A DNA stretch of 64,000 nt from Sandaracinaceae bacterium (GTDB taxonomy: Bacteria; Myxococcota_A; Polyangia; Polyangiales; JADJQN01): NCBI GenBank assembly GCA_016712745.1, contig JADJQN010000003.1:1426001-1490000 (forward strand). Reading direction: 5' to 3'. The translations under genes and the position numbers were made by a program. Positions 53,553 to 62,360 of the stretch are shown here, piece by piece; position 1 is the stretch's first letter, and every line of letters begins with the position of its first letter. A model generated the notes under the pieces. The model was not told the origin of the DNA. It saw only the letters and a program-made list of their open reading frames with translations, and did no database searches.

Positions 53553-54216
53553 CCCATTCGGCGCTGCCATCGGCCGCAAATTCCTGTTTCCATATCGGTA
53601 CGATCTCTTTGATACGGTCGATGGCGCGTCGGCACGCGGCAAACGCTTCCGCCCGATGCGCAGCACTGGCCGCCACAACGACAGCTACGTCGCCCACGGC
53701 CAGATGCCCAACGCGATGAAGAGCCGCGAGGCGCACATCGCTGTAGCCAGCGCAAACTTCCTCGAGCGCGCGCTTCAACTCTTTCGGGGCGAGCGCCGGA
53801 TGTGCCTCGTAGCTCAAGCTCGCAACGGACTTTCCATCGGCGTGGTCCCGCACCGTTCCTAAAAAGACCGCTACAGCGCCCGCACCGGCGTGACGAACTG
53901 CGTTCATCGCCTCGTCCACGGACAACGGAGTGTCTCGCACTTCGGCGAGTACGACGTTCGTGCCTCCCGCGACCGGCGGGAGCACGGAGATCTCGTCGTG
54001 GTCCTGTATCGAATCGTCTACACGGCAATGCTCTCCATTCTTTGCCAATGCAAGGCGCCCTCGATAGACGGCGAGCTTCGGATGGGCTTTGCAGATCGCC
54101 TCGAACGCATCACCGACTGTGTGAGCGCCGTCGTCGAGCGCGAGTAGCTCTTCGGAAACGCCCGCCAAGTCGCGTGCTGCTGCAAAGTAAGAAACCCGAA
54201 TCGAGACGCCACCCAT
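53530..54216 (-). CDS. Fused MoaD-MoaE molybdopterin synthase
   Basis: The 228-residue protein is a MoaD-like ubiquitin fold (about 1-86, ending LPPVAGG) joined directly to MoaE (about 87-228; FLGTVRDHADGKSVASLSYE, then AALHRVGHLAVGDVAVVV and the late KEIVPIWKQEFA). Molybdopterin synthase adds two sulphurs to cPMP using the MoaD C-terminal Gly-Gly. Here Gly-Gly is internal, so cleavage after it is expected; MoaX of Mycobacterium tuberculosis is a known case. It overlaps glpB on the other strand and joins PilZ by TAATG. Confidence 0.9.
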   Translation of the reverse strand: MGGVSIRVSYFAAARDLAGVSEELLALDDGAHTVGDAFEAICKAHPKLAVYRGRLALAKNGEHCRVDDSIQDHDEISVLPPVAGGTNVVLAEVRDTPLSVDEAMNAVRHAGAGAVAVFLGTVRDHADGKSVASLSYEAHPALAPKELKRALEEVCAGYSDVRLAALHRVGHLAVGDVAVVVAASAAHRAEAFAACRRAIDRIKEIVPIWKQEFAADGSAEWVNFDPQS

Positions 54217-54515
54217 TACTTCTTGAGCAGTTGATTCAAACCCCAGACATCGAGCGCATGCAGACTTCCGAACTGCACACCGTACCCGTCCTTCTCCTTC
54301 CAGCGAACTGTCGCCTCAAGCACGCTGTCCGCTTTCAGCGAAGGCAAGCGCACGCGTACAACAATGGCATCTCCAAACGTGAGCAGGGCGGGTGTCACAA
54401 TGTACATCCCGCCCAGGCTGACGTTACGGGTTTCGGCCGTGAGCTCTTGTCCCCCGTGCGTAAGAACGACTGGCAACGTGTGTTCGAAGCGTTCATGTAC
54501 GCGTTTGCCGTTCAC
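54216..54515 (-). CDS. PilZ-domain c-di-GMP receptor
   Basis: The short PilZ protein (about 99 residues) has both c-di-GMP motifs: RVHER (RxxxR) near the N-terminus and NVSLGG (NxSxxG) later. Strands and a closing helix follow (ALDVWGLNQLLKK). The preferred start is GTG 54515, which has GGGAG upstream; an ATG at 54578 would add 21 residues and cross the start of the divergent gene. The stop overlaps the MoaD-MoaE start by one base (TAATG). Output partner unknown. Confidence 0.82.
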   Translation of the reverse strand: MNGKRVHERFEHTLPVVLTHGGQELTAETRNVSLGGMYIVTPALLTFGDAIVVRVRLPSLKADSVLEATVRWKEKDGYGVQFGSLHALDVWGLNQLLKK

Positions 54516-54537
54516 GGGGTAAACTCTCCCAAACGAG

Positions 54538-55404
54538 GTGCTGGCGTTGGCGGATGCAGGATTCAAGGACGAGAGCAAACGTCAGGATGCTCCGAAACTG
54601 AGGGTGTCCGACACATTCTTGGGCGCAGCGTTGCTGATTGTTGCGTCGGCCTCCGCTATTACGGTCTTGGCGGTTCCGAGACCGGTGCCGCCTCACGAGC
54701 TTCCGTCGCTAGTGCTTTCCGAGACATTGGTACGAAACGTGGTGCGCACCGACGAAGCGGACGCTGCACGCGTGCCCTCGGATGTGCACGCGCGCGCACT
54801 GATCAGCTTGATACACGCCCAAGGTGAAGCCGAAGCAAGTCCGGGCGAATCGCCCGAGGATGCAGCTCGCCGCGAATCGAACTTGCGCGCGGTCGTCAAT
54901 GATGTGCGCGCGTCCAGTGGCGAGGCGGGATTGAAAGCTTTGCGCGCCCTCGCTGTGGGTGAGCTTGTGCGCGCTCTCGAGCGTCACGAGAACGATTTGG
55001 AAAGCGACCGCGTGCTGGGTTCGTTCCCCATCATCATGGAACGTTATGGCTTAACGGTGGAGGGGCGCCTGCGCGCACCCATCTTTGTGGTGCGAACGTT
55101 GTACAAGGCGCGTTGGAATTCGATCTGTCGTCTTGCACCGACGTACGCGCTCACCTCCGTCGAAGAGCGCGCCTTCTATGGATGGCTCGCGCTGTCTGCA
55201 CACAACGCGCCGATGGGCGAACGAGCCGCAGCCCTTCAAAATTACCGCAAGCACGGCGGAGTTCGCGGTGAAGAAGCACTCGCAGGTCTAATGTTCGCAA
55301 GCCAGCACTTCGATCGCGCGGAAGAGCTTTTTCAACACGCCTACGCAAGGACGCAAAACGTCCGCCTGCGCAACCACGCGCTCGCGTCATCGGTTGTGCC
55401 CTGA
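54538..55404 (+). CDS. Single-span membrane protein of unknown function
   Basis: The protein of about 288 residues has one N-terminal membrane helix (about 23-43, LGAALLIVASASAITVLAVP) and a large helical extracytoplasmic domain rich in Ala, Glu and Arg (about 55-280; TPR-like, AALQNYRKHGGVRGEEALAG). It begins with GTG at 54538, or a TTG at 54547 that has GAGG eight bases upstream. It is divergent from the PilZ gene with almost no gap if the PilZ GTG start is right. No family recognised. Confidence 0.65.
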   Translation: MLALADAGFKDESKRQDAPKLRVSDTFLGAALLIVASASAITVLAVPRPVPPHELPSLVLSETLVRNVVRTDEADAARVPSDVHARALISLIHAQGEAEASPGESPEDAARRESNLRAVVNDVRASSGEAGLKALRALAVGELVRALERHENDLESDRVLGSFPIIMERYGLTVEGRLRAPIFVVRTLYKARWNSICRLAPTYALTSVEERAFYGWLALSAHNAPMGERAAALQNYRKHGGVRGEEALAGLMFASQHFDRAEELFQHAYARTQNVRLRNHALASSVVP

Positions 55405-55454
55405 CGTCATCGTCCGGGGCTGGCCTCTGTCCACGCTTGCGCGTACAAGACGGT

Positions 55455-56789
55455 ATGCGTTTTCTTGCAATTGCACTCGTAGGTTTTGGCCTCTCAGCCT
55501 GTTCTGCACGCGCGTCGACGGGCGGCGGGACTGATGGCGGCGCACAGGACATGGCGTTAGTCGATGCAGGCACGATCGGCATCGATCGCGTGCAGTTGGA
55601 TTACGGCCTTCCTGATTTGGGCATCGTGGATCCGTGCAGCGTGGATGGCGGCGCCGAGGTCACGTTCGAGCCGCGCCCTGAGTTCAACAACTGGTACTTC
55701 GGATACGGCGCGGGCATCAGCTTTCAAACAGGCGCACCCGTTGCGCTGCACGACGGCATCCTGATGACGGCCGAGGGCGTAGCTACAATCTCGGACCATA
55801 GTGGGCATCTGCTTTTCTACACCGACGGCCAAACGATCTGGAATCGCATGCACGTCCCGATGGAGAACGGCATGGGCCTCTTGGGGCATATCTCAGCGAC
55901 GCAGTCGGGCGTGATCGTGCCTGTTCCCGGATCGGACAAAGAGTTCTTCGTCTTCACGATCGGCGCTGAAGAGAACAACGGCGGAGCTGCCTACTCCGTC
56001 GTCGACATGGACCTGGCCGCTGGATTTGGCGCGGTGACGAGCATTAAAAACGTGCCCATGACGACGCGCACGGCCGAGAAGCTTGTTGCGGGGCGTCATC
56101 GCAACAACATCGACTATTGGATCGTCACGCACGACGTTGATTCCAACTGCTTCCGCACCTGGCTCGCTACCGCAGATGGCGTCGATCTCGAGCATCCGGT
56201 GGTCAGTTGTACCGGCGCATTCGTGTCCGAAGCGTTTTGGTCCACGCCCGGACAAATGAAGATGGATCGCACCGGGAAGCTCATCGCTGCGGCCTACGTG
56301 AGCCTACGCGACGGCGCGCCCGGAACCGTTTCAAACCAGGGCGCGGTCGAGCTCTATGACTTTGATGACGAGACCGGCGTCGTTTCGAATGCGCGGGTGG
56401 TCATCGCGGGCAATCAGCCGTACGGCGTGGAGTTCTCACCCGCAGGCACGCGCCTCTACGCCACGCTCTTGCCCCCAGTCGCCCTCTATCAGGTCGATCT
56501 CTGCGCTGCGGATCCCGCATCCACCGCGCATGCGATTTCGATGCCCGCTTCATCACACAACAGCTTTCAATCGCTGCAGGTCGGACCAGACAGTCGTATC
56601 TACATGACGACGACGCCAGCGGGTGGTGGCCTTGGCCGCGCGCTCTCGGTGATCACGCATCCCGATCGTTTGGACGTTGCGGCAGGCGTTGAGCTCGACT
56701 CGGTCAGTCTCGATGGCGAATTCAGTAACTACGGCCTGCCGAACTTCATCCAGTTCTACGCACGCCCCGACGACATAATTCTCTACTGA
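55455..56789 (+). CDS. Lipoprotein with Bacteroidota-like beta-propeller
   Basis: The 444-residue lipoprotein has lipobox GLSAC and a Gly/Asp/Ala linker (GGGTDGGAQDMALVDAG). A repeat-rich domain follows, starting NNWYFGYGAGISFQTGAPVA, then LLFYTDGQTIWNRMHVPM and QSGVIVPVPGSDKEFFVFTI. This wording is typical of the N-terminal propeller of Bacteroidota gliding/type-IX-secreted proteins. Later blades include PYGVEFSPAGTRLYAT and SFQSLQVGPDSRIYM. It ends without a sorting domain, so it is probably anchored by its lipid. Role unknown. Confidence 0.8.
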   Translation: MRFLAIALVGFGLSACSARASTGGGTDGGAQDMALVDAGTIGIDRVQLDYGLPDLGIVDPCSVDGGAEVTFEPRPEFNNWYFGYGAGISFQTGAPVALHDGILMTAEGVATISDHSGHLLFYTDGQTIWNRMHVPMENGMGLLGHISATQSGVIVPVPGSDKEFFVFTIGAEENNGGAAYSVVDMDLAAGFGAVTSIKNVPMTTRTAEKLVAGRHRNNIDYWIVTHDVDSNCFRTWLATADGVDLEHPVVSCTGAFVSEAFWSTPGQMKMDRTGKLIAAAYVSLRDGAPGTVSNQGAVELYDFDDETGVVSNARVVIAGNQPYGVEFSPAGTRLYATLLPPVALYQVDLCAADPASTAHAISMPASSHNSFQSLQVGPDSRIYMTTTPAGGGLGRALSVITHPDRLDVAAGVELDSVSLDGEFSNYGLPNFIQFYARPDDIILY

Positions 56790-56801
56790 GCGACGCCCTG
56801 G

Positions 56802-57998
56802 TTAGCGAGGTGCGGTAGGTAGATACGCCTGATAGATGGGCGAGCCGTGCACAACTGCGAGTTGCATGGCCGAGACGCGGAACGACGTCGTCCCCTGGCT
56901 AATCGGAAACATTACATTGAGCACGTCGGGGCACGATCCGGTTCGCGTTTGGATCTCGAAACATTCCGGCGTGTCGGTGAACAGATCGAAGTGCTCGCCG
57001 TCCAGCTCGGTGGTGTGAAAAAGCCCGACGGAGTGTCCAAGCTCATGCACAAGCGCCCGACCTGCAACGCTGGCCGAGAAGTCGGTGGTCACCTGCATAA
57101 TGATGGCGCTGGATTGCGTGCCACCTTGGGGGCCGGTGGTGGGAACGCCGGTCGTGATCGCGATCGCCGAGCCGCCGCTACCGAAGACGTCGAGCCAGTT
57201 TGTGAGGACAACGCGCACCACATCGCCAACCGCGTCGTCGGTTGCGGCTGCTGCGTCGGTAAGCTCAAGCTCGTTCGTGATCTCGCCGAAGCTTGATGGA
57301 AACGCGCGAAACGTAGTCGTTCCCGCATCGAGCCCAAAGCTTACGCGCAAGCTGCTGAAGAAGTTCTGTAAGAGGCTGCGCGTGTATTCATCGTCTGCGA
57401 TCGTCTCGGCCGTGACCGAGTGCGGCGCTGTGCGCGTTCCCAAGATCAAGCCATCAGGAACATAGACCTCCAGATTGATTACACCTCCGTCGAAATCGCC
57501 CGCGCTGCCCTTTTGCAGATAGACGTCGACGTCGAGCGACTCGCCCTCGAGCAACGGCTCGTTCGATACCACCGTGATGCGCCAATCACCGGCAGGCACA
57601 GCATTGCCAGTCGCCAGCGCCTGGTTCTGCGGTACGACGGCTGTCGCAACTTCGTAGTCCGTTCCAAACACAAACTGCGATCCGACTGGCGCAAAGTTCT
57701 CACGCACGACTTCACCTGTGGGCGTGACTATGCGAAGCACCCCAACATGATGCTCGTTGGGCCGCGGATGAACCGCGGTTACGATCTGAAAACCCAGAAC
57801 GCCTTCAGGAATGTTCAAACTGAATGGCTCGCCGGAAGGCAGCCGCCCCAAGTGCAGGCTGCTCACATCCGTATTGACGATGCGCCCTGCATCCTCCTGA
57901 TGCATCACAAGGGGGGGCAGCGGAGTATTCGTATCGCATGCACTGAGGAGCAAGCTCGAATACAGACTTGCTCGGATCAGGCAGTGCATGCGTCTCAC
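56802..57998 (-). CDS. Lipoprotein with metzincin-type zinc protease domain
   Basis: The 398-residue protein has lipobox LLLSAC. Its C-terminal half carries the zinc motif HELGHSVGLFH and a downstream Met-turn-like NVMFPISQG, which make a metzincin/M43-like protease plausible. The N-terminal half (about 30-200) is a beta-rich domain (for example GRLPSGEPFSLNIPEG). The start is GTG 57998 or ATG 57989, neither with a clear ribosome site. It converges with the propeller lipoprotein (12 bp gap). Its target is probably extracellular or surface. Confidence 0.8.
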   Translation of the reverse strand: MRRMHCLIRASLYSSLLLSACDTNTPLPPLVMHQEDAGRIVNTDVSSLHLGRLPSGEPFSLNIPEGVLGFQIVTAVHPRPNEHHVGVLRIVTPTGEVVRENFAPVGSQFVFGTDYEVATAVVPQNQALATGNAVPAGDWRITVVSNEPLLEGESLDVDVYLQKGSAGDFDGGVINLEVYVPDGLILGTRTAPHSVTAETIADDEYTRSLLQNFFSSLRVSFGLDAGTTTFRAFPSSFGEITNELELTDAAAATDDAVGDVVRVVLTNWLDVFGSGGSAIAITTGVPTTGPQGGTQSSAIIMQVTTDFSASVAGRALVHELGHSVGLFHTTELDGEHFDLFTDTPECFEIQTRTGSCPDVLNVMFPISQGTTSFRVSAMQLAVVHGSPIYQAYLPTAPR

Positions 57999-58037
57999 TA
58001 TAGAATGCTAGAGAGAGCGGTTGTTACGGAGAGGAAA

Positions 58038-58985
58038 TTACGGAGCAGCGGCCACGCAAGCGCCCATACCGTCGCATACCATGTCCGTGCCGCACACCGT
58101 GTCAGCGAGGCGATTCTGCAAGAAGGTGCAGACTGGAGCCGAGGGGCTTGCCCCCGTGCCGCCGTCCATGATGCCGCCGTCGGAGATGCCGCCGTCCGAT
58201 GAACCTGCATCGCCGTCGCCACAATCCCAGCTACCGAACACGCAGGGCGAACTTTCGGGAATGCAGATTGCATTGCAGATGATGCCGCCGCCGTCGACAC
58301 CGGCGTCATCGCCGATGGAACTGTACGGAGCGCAGCCGCCGTTCTCTGTCTCCGGGTTGCAGTACTCACTGGTCGAGCAGGCATCCGCAACGGGGAGCGG
58401 TGTGCAGATGCCGTCCAAGCACTGCTGGCTTGCACACGCGGCAACCGGCTCGCACGTCGAAACCGTGCTGCAGAAAGGAACCTCAGGGCAGAACTCGCGC
58501 GTCGACTCGTCTTGTGGATCGCAGCGCGGGTCAACGCAGTGACCGCTCTGACATTCGGACAGACCGGGTGAGCCCGCGGGGGCCGGGCATGTGACACCGA
58601 CGCAATCGCGCGTGAGGTAGACACGCATGATGTAATTTCCTGTGATCGTGACGCGCGTGCGGCGCTCGATGAGAATGCTGCCGTCAGCCTTGCGAAGTCG
58701 CACACGCACAGTGTGCTCGCCGGTATCGAGGTCGCCAAACTCAGCGACCGCGCGCCCCGGGCCGTAAGCGTCACCACGTAAGGCGCGTGCTTCGACGCGG
58801 GCGAGGGTGCGCGAACCGGTCTCGATATTTCCGTTGTCGAGGAGATCGGTTTCCACCGAGAGGAACTCCTGACCGGGAACGAGCGCTGTCACGACTTGCA
58901 CGGAGATCAACTGTCCGTCCTTGCTGCAACCGGCAAGCATGAACAAAACACCCATCCACAACGATCGAGTAAGCAGGCTTCGCAT
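58038..58985 (-). CDS. Cys-rich lipoprotein with DxDG linkers
   Basis: The 315-residue lipoprotein has lipobox FMLAGC. The first half is beta-rich (VEFADLDTGEHTVRVRL-like AEFGDLDTGEHTVRVRLRKA). The second half is cysteine-rich (about 20 Cys; SECQSGHCVDPRCDPQDE, CSTVSTCEPVAACASQQC) and contains the linker DAGSSDGGISDGGIMDGGTG. It lies 39 bp after the metzincin start on the same strand, and the two may form an operon. Function unknown. Confidence 0.72.
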   Translation of the reverse strand: MRSLLTRSLWMGVLFMLAGCSKDGQLISVQVVTALVPGQEFLSVETDLLDNGNIETGSRTLARVEARALRGDAYGPGRAVAEFGDLDTGEHTVRVRLRKADGSILIERRTRVTITGNYIMRVYLTRDCVGVTCPAPAGSPGLSECQSGHCVDPRCDPQDESTREFCPEVPFCSTVSTCEPVAACASQQCLDGICTPLPVADACSTSEYCNPETENGGCAPYSSIGDDAGVDGGGIICNAICIPESSPCVFGSWDCGDGDAGSSDGGISDGGIMDGGTGASPSAPVCTFLQNRLADTVCGTDMVCDGMGACVAAAP

Positions 58986-59087
58986 GGTCGTCCTTCGTTC
59001 GGAAATCAGCTGAAAGCAGGAAACACGATATCCGATATAGCGGCGCGTTTCTATTGCAGAGTGAGCTGGGCCGTTACAGGGTAACCC

Positions 59088-59609
59088 ATGCGCTTTGTCT
59101 TTCTTCTTTTCTGCTTGGGGATCTGCGGTTGCGGGGACAATCGGCCGCCTTTGGTGCGTAGCTGCGATGGCATGGCCGTCGGTCCGTGCGCCCCTTTCGC
59201 CTACGCCGAGGTCGACGAAGCGAGCTTTCTGCCCGACATGCTCGAGGTGGGAGATCTCAACGCAGACGCTCAAGTACATCTGCGTCTAAGCACGTGCGCA
59301 GAGGCCTCACCGGTCGGACATTCTGTGCATATCCAAGCGCTTGTGACGCGAGCGTCGACCTTTGATGACGGCGGATCATCGACAATGGCCTTCGACGTGG
59401 ACTCTGTTTATGACGATGGGACGCACGGCGACGCCGTCGCCAAAGATGGAATGGTCGACGTGACTATTCCGAACCCCTTCACGAGCGTCTATCCACCCAA
59501 TGCATCGGTTACGTTGCGTTTCACGCCACGGGCCTCGATGGCCTGCGAAGGGACCTCGCTCGAGATCCCCTATCGACTTGGCAATCGCTACGAGCCGCCC
59601 ACCACCTAG
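59088..59609 (+). CDS. Lipoprotein of unknown function
   Basis: The 173-residue lipoprotein has lipobox ICGC and a beta-rich domain with two cysteine pairs (RSCDGMAVGPCAPF, STCAEASPVG and ASMACEGTSL). It includes an Asp/Gly stretch VYDDGTHGDAVAKDG that may bind metal. It is divergent from the preceding Cys-rich lipoprotein (102 bp) and converges with the K+ channel gene (26 bp). No family recognised. Confidence 0.68.
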   Translation: MRFVFLLFCLGICGCGDNRPPLVRSCDGMAVGPCAPFAYAEVDEASFLPDMLEVGDLNADAQVHLRLSTCAEASPVGHSVHIQALVTRASTFDDGGSSTMAFDVDSVYDDGTHGDAVAKDGMVDVTIPNPFTSVYPPNASVTLRFTPRASMACEGTSLEIPYRLGNRYEPPTT

Positions 59610-59635
59610 CTGCGCGCCGCGTACCTCCGAGCTGA

Positions 59636-60709
59636 CTAAGCGCGGCCGATGCTTCCGCTTTCGATCCCTTGTCGCAGCACCGCAACCTCCCGCGACATGG
59701 CGAGCACAATCAACGTGAGGTTGGCGGTGAGCATCGTTTCGGGGCGCGGGTTGTGAGTGATTTCACCGCTCGGCAGACGCACGGCGATCACGAGAACGTC
59801 CGCCGCCTTGCGAATTGCCGAATCGCGAATCGCGAGCCCCACCAACGGCGATGATTCGGGGATGGTGACCTCTTCGATACGGAGGTTCTTCTCTTTGTCG
59901 CGAAGCATCTGGTCGAGAAATTCAACGACGCGCGGTCGAACCATTTCGCTAACGAGGCGCATGCCACCGATGAAGTTCGTGGATACGACCGCGTCGGCGC
60001 CCGCCCTTCGCAGCTTGGCTTCGCTTGTCGCTTCGACGGCCTTGGCGACAATGCGCGCTTTCTGGTTGAGGGCGCGCGCAGTAACGGTGATGAAGAGGTT
60101 GTCTTTGTCATCGTGCAACGCGGCCACGACGCCTCGGCATCGCTCGATGCCCGCTGCTCGCAGCACGTCGTCATCCGACGCGTCCCCATGCACGTAGGCC
60201 ACCTTGTCCGCGCCAAAATCCTCGGCGGTCTTCGCGAGGCGCATGGGATCGGTGTCGATGATGACGAAGGGGGTGGCCGTCGCGAGCAATTCGCTCACCA
60301 CGTGAATGCCTGTGTTGCCCACGCCGCAAACGATGATGTGGTCTTTGAGATATTCGATGCGCTTGTGCATGCGCCTCCTTCGAATTGCGCCTTGCAAATC
60401 GCCTTCGACGATGAAAGCGGTCAGCGTCGAGATGAAATAGAGAAGAGTTCCGCTGCCGAGCAGGATGAGCCCGACGGTCCACGCGCGACCGAATGCCGAG
60501 GCATCCATGCCGTGTAGCACCTCGCCGTAACCAACCGTGGAAAGGGTGATCACCGTCATGTAGAGGCAATCGCCCCACGACCAATGGCCCTTGCCGAGGA
60601 TGTGGTAGCCCGTTGCGCCGACGACCATTACGACAGCAAGAGTGGCCGCCGCTAACAAAAGACGGAAAAGCAGCGCCTTTCGCGCGTCTTCGCTTACTTC
60701 GACGGACAC
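59636..60709 (-). CDS. K+ channel with TrkA-N/RCK regulator
   Basis: The 357-residue protein is a two-span potassium channel with the selectivity filter TLSTVGYGE (about 55-63) and a second span (VGLILLGSGTLLYFISTL), then an RCK domain with a nucleotide-binding fold (HIIVCGVGNTGIHVVSEL, about 120) and a TrkA-C-like end (ETMLTANLTLIVLAM). It resembles the MthK/KtrA-like ligand-gated type. The gene is divergent from a flippase across a short promoter region. Confidence 0.9.
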   Translation of the reverse strand: MSVEVSEDARKALLFRLLLAAATLAVVMVVGATGYHILGKGHWSWGDCLYMTVITLSTVGYGEVLHGMDASAFGRAWTVGLILLGSGTLLYFISTLTAFIVEGDLQGAIRRRRMHKRIEYLKDHIIVCGVGNTGIHVVSELLATATPFVIIDTDPMRLAKTAEDFGADKVAYVHGDASDDDVLRAAGIERCRGVVAALHDDKDNLFITVTARALNQKARIVAKAVEATSEAKLRRAGADAVVSTNFIGGMRLVSEMVRPRVVEFLDQMLRDKEKNLRIEEVTIPESSPLVGLAIRDSAIRKAADVLVIAVRLPSGEITHNPRPETMLTANLTLIVLAMSREVAVLRQGIESGSIGRA

Positions 60710-60738
60710 CGGATGCTTGTCCTATTCGATGCCATGCG

Positions 60739-60767
60739 TTGTCAATGTGTAGCGAGCCTTCGATAAC
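60739..60767 (+). promoter_or_regulatory. Candidate sigma-70 promoter for the flippase gene
   Basis: TTGTCA (60739-60744) and GATAAC (60762-60767) are spaced 17 bp, a 5/6 and 4/6 match to the housekeeping consensus. The predicted start of transcription would lie about 60774, after an in-frame TTG at 60771, so this favours the GTG at 60807 as the real translation start. Confidence 0.4.
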
Positions 60768-60775
60768 ATTTTGGT

Positions 60776-60800
60776 CAGAATCGATAAATCGATCATTCTG
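60776..60800. promoter_or_regulatory. Inverted repeat in the flippase leader
   Basis: CAGAAT at 60776 and ATTCTG ending at 60800 flank an inner CGATAAATCG repeat, giving a 25 bp symmetric element just downstream of the candidate promoter. It could be an operator or an RNA hairpin; no regulator is identified. Confidence 0.3.
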
Positions 60801-60806
60801 CCGCCC

Positions 60807-62339
60807 GTGACTGAGGACGTGAAGAAGACGGGGACGAGTGCGGGTCGGGGTCTCGTGTTGATTACGGGCGCCAAGATCTACTTCATCATCACGGCCTACG
60901 CGATTCAGTTTCTTTTGCCGCGCCTTCTCGGGTCGCCGGAGGAGTTCGGCTTCTTTCGTACCGCGATGAGCCTTGTGTCGATTCTGAACAACGTACTCAT
61001 TGCGGCAACGGTTCAGACGCTGAGCAAGAAAGTCAGCGAGAACGACGAGAAGGCCCCGCAGGCGCTTCGTCAGGGCCTTCTGCTTCAACTCGTGTGGGGC
61101 GGCTCTCTTGGTCTCCTGATGTTTGTGCTCGCGCCTTTAATCTCTCGCTACGCGATGAAGAACGTCCTCTTCACGCCGCTGCTTCAAGTCTCCTCGGTCG
61201 TAGTTATCGCGTACGCGCTCTACGCCGCGCTCGTCGGTTCGTTGAACGGGCGCCGCATGTTTATGGTCCAAGCGCGCCTCGACATGACGTTCTCAACATT
61301 GCGCTCGGTTTCTATTCTGGGAGCGGCAGCGCTCGGCTTTGGTGCCTTCGGCGCATTCGCGGGCTTTGCAACGTCCGCCGCAGCAATCTTACTCATCGCG
61401 CTCTTCGTGGTCGGCACGGGCACGAGCGGCGAGCGTAGTCCGTGGAAACCCTGGATCATCTTCATGGCCCCGCTGTGGATCTACCAGCTCTGCCTGAACT
61501 TCATTTTGCAGGGCGACATCCTCGTTCTAACGTCGACGATCACGGACATGGCAGAGCACGGCGGCATGGTGCACAACGAAGCTACCGCATTGGCGAACCG
61601 TATGGCGGGCTTCTACGGCGCCGCGCAGACGTTTGCGTTCGTCCCCTACCAGCTGATTCTCTCGGTCATCTTCATCGTCTTCCCGCTTGTTGCCAAAGCG
61701 ACGAGTAGCGGCGACATCGAAATGACGCGCACGACAATTCGTCGCGCGATGCGTTTTTCGTGGCTGGTGCTGCTTGCCATGGCGTCGCCTATCTCGGGCG
61801 CGGCACGCGGGGTTTTGCGCGTCGTGTATAAAGAGGAGTATCTCGTTGCCGATCGCGCGCTGAGCATTCTGGTGCTTGGGCTCGTGGCATTTGCGCTCTT
61901 CGTTATCGCTGCAACGGTGTTGAGCGGTGCAGGCCGCGCGCTTGACTCGGCGAAAATCGCTCTCGTTTCGCTGGGAGTGCTCTCAGGCTCGGTCTACTTC
62001 TTCATCCGCGCATCTGGCCCCAACCTTTCCGCACTTACCGCCGCAGCCTGCGGCACAAGCCTGGGCGCGCTCATCGCGCTCGTGCTCGCCGGCGCCCTCG
62101 TCTACAAAACCTTCGGCGCATTCATCCCACCACTATCTGTATTGCGCGGCGCCGCCGCTGCGGCCGCTGCCGCGGCCGTCGCGCACTTCGTCCCGCACGG
62201 TACGCGCATCATGGCGATCGCAGCTCTTGCTGCGGGCTTCGCAACCTACGCCATCACGCTCGTAGTCATTCGCGAAATCCCGCCCCACGAGCTCAACAAC
62301 GTCCGCTCCCTTCTCATGAAACGCCTCGGCCGCCGCTAG
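60807..62339 (+). CDS. Polysaccharide/lipid flippase (Wzx/MVF-like)
   Basis: The 510-residue membrane protein with about 14 predicted spans begins VTEDVKKTGTSAGRGLVLIT and has PRLLGSPEEFGFFRTAMSLV, as in Wzx/RfbX-type O-antigen or exopolysaccharide flippases. It has no polymerase or glycosyltransferase next to it. The GTG at 60807 is preferred to TTG 60771 because the candidate promoter would start transcription near 60774. A long hairpin-like repeat lies downstream. Confidence 0.82.
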   Translation: MTEDVKKTGTSAGRGLVLITGAKIYFIITAYAIQFLLPRLLGSPEEFGFFRTAMSLVSILNNVLIAATVQTLSKKVSENDEKAPQALRQGLLLQLVWGGSLGLLMFVLAPLISRYAMKNVLFTPLLQVSSVVVIAYALYAALVGSLNGRRMFMVQARLDMTFSTLRSVSILGAAALGFGAFGAFAGFATSAAAILLIALFVVGTGTSGERSPWKPWIIFMAPLWIYQLCLNFILQGDILVLTSTITDMAEHGGMVHNEATALANRMAGFYGAAQTFAFVPYQLILSVIFIVFPLVAKATSSGDIEMTRTTIRRAMRFSWLVLLAMASPISGAARGVLRVVYKEEYLVADRALSILVLGLVAFALFVIAATVLSGAGRALDSAKIALVSLGVLSGSVYFFIRASGPNLSALTAAACGTSLGALIALVLAGALVYKTFGAFIPPLSVLRGAAAAAAAAAVAHFVPHGTRIMAIAALAAGFATYAITLVVIREIPPHELNNVRSLLMKRLGRR

Positions 62340-62360
62340 CCATGCCCTTCAGAGTTTTTG

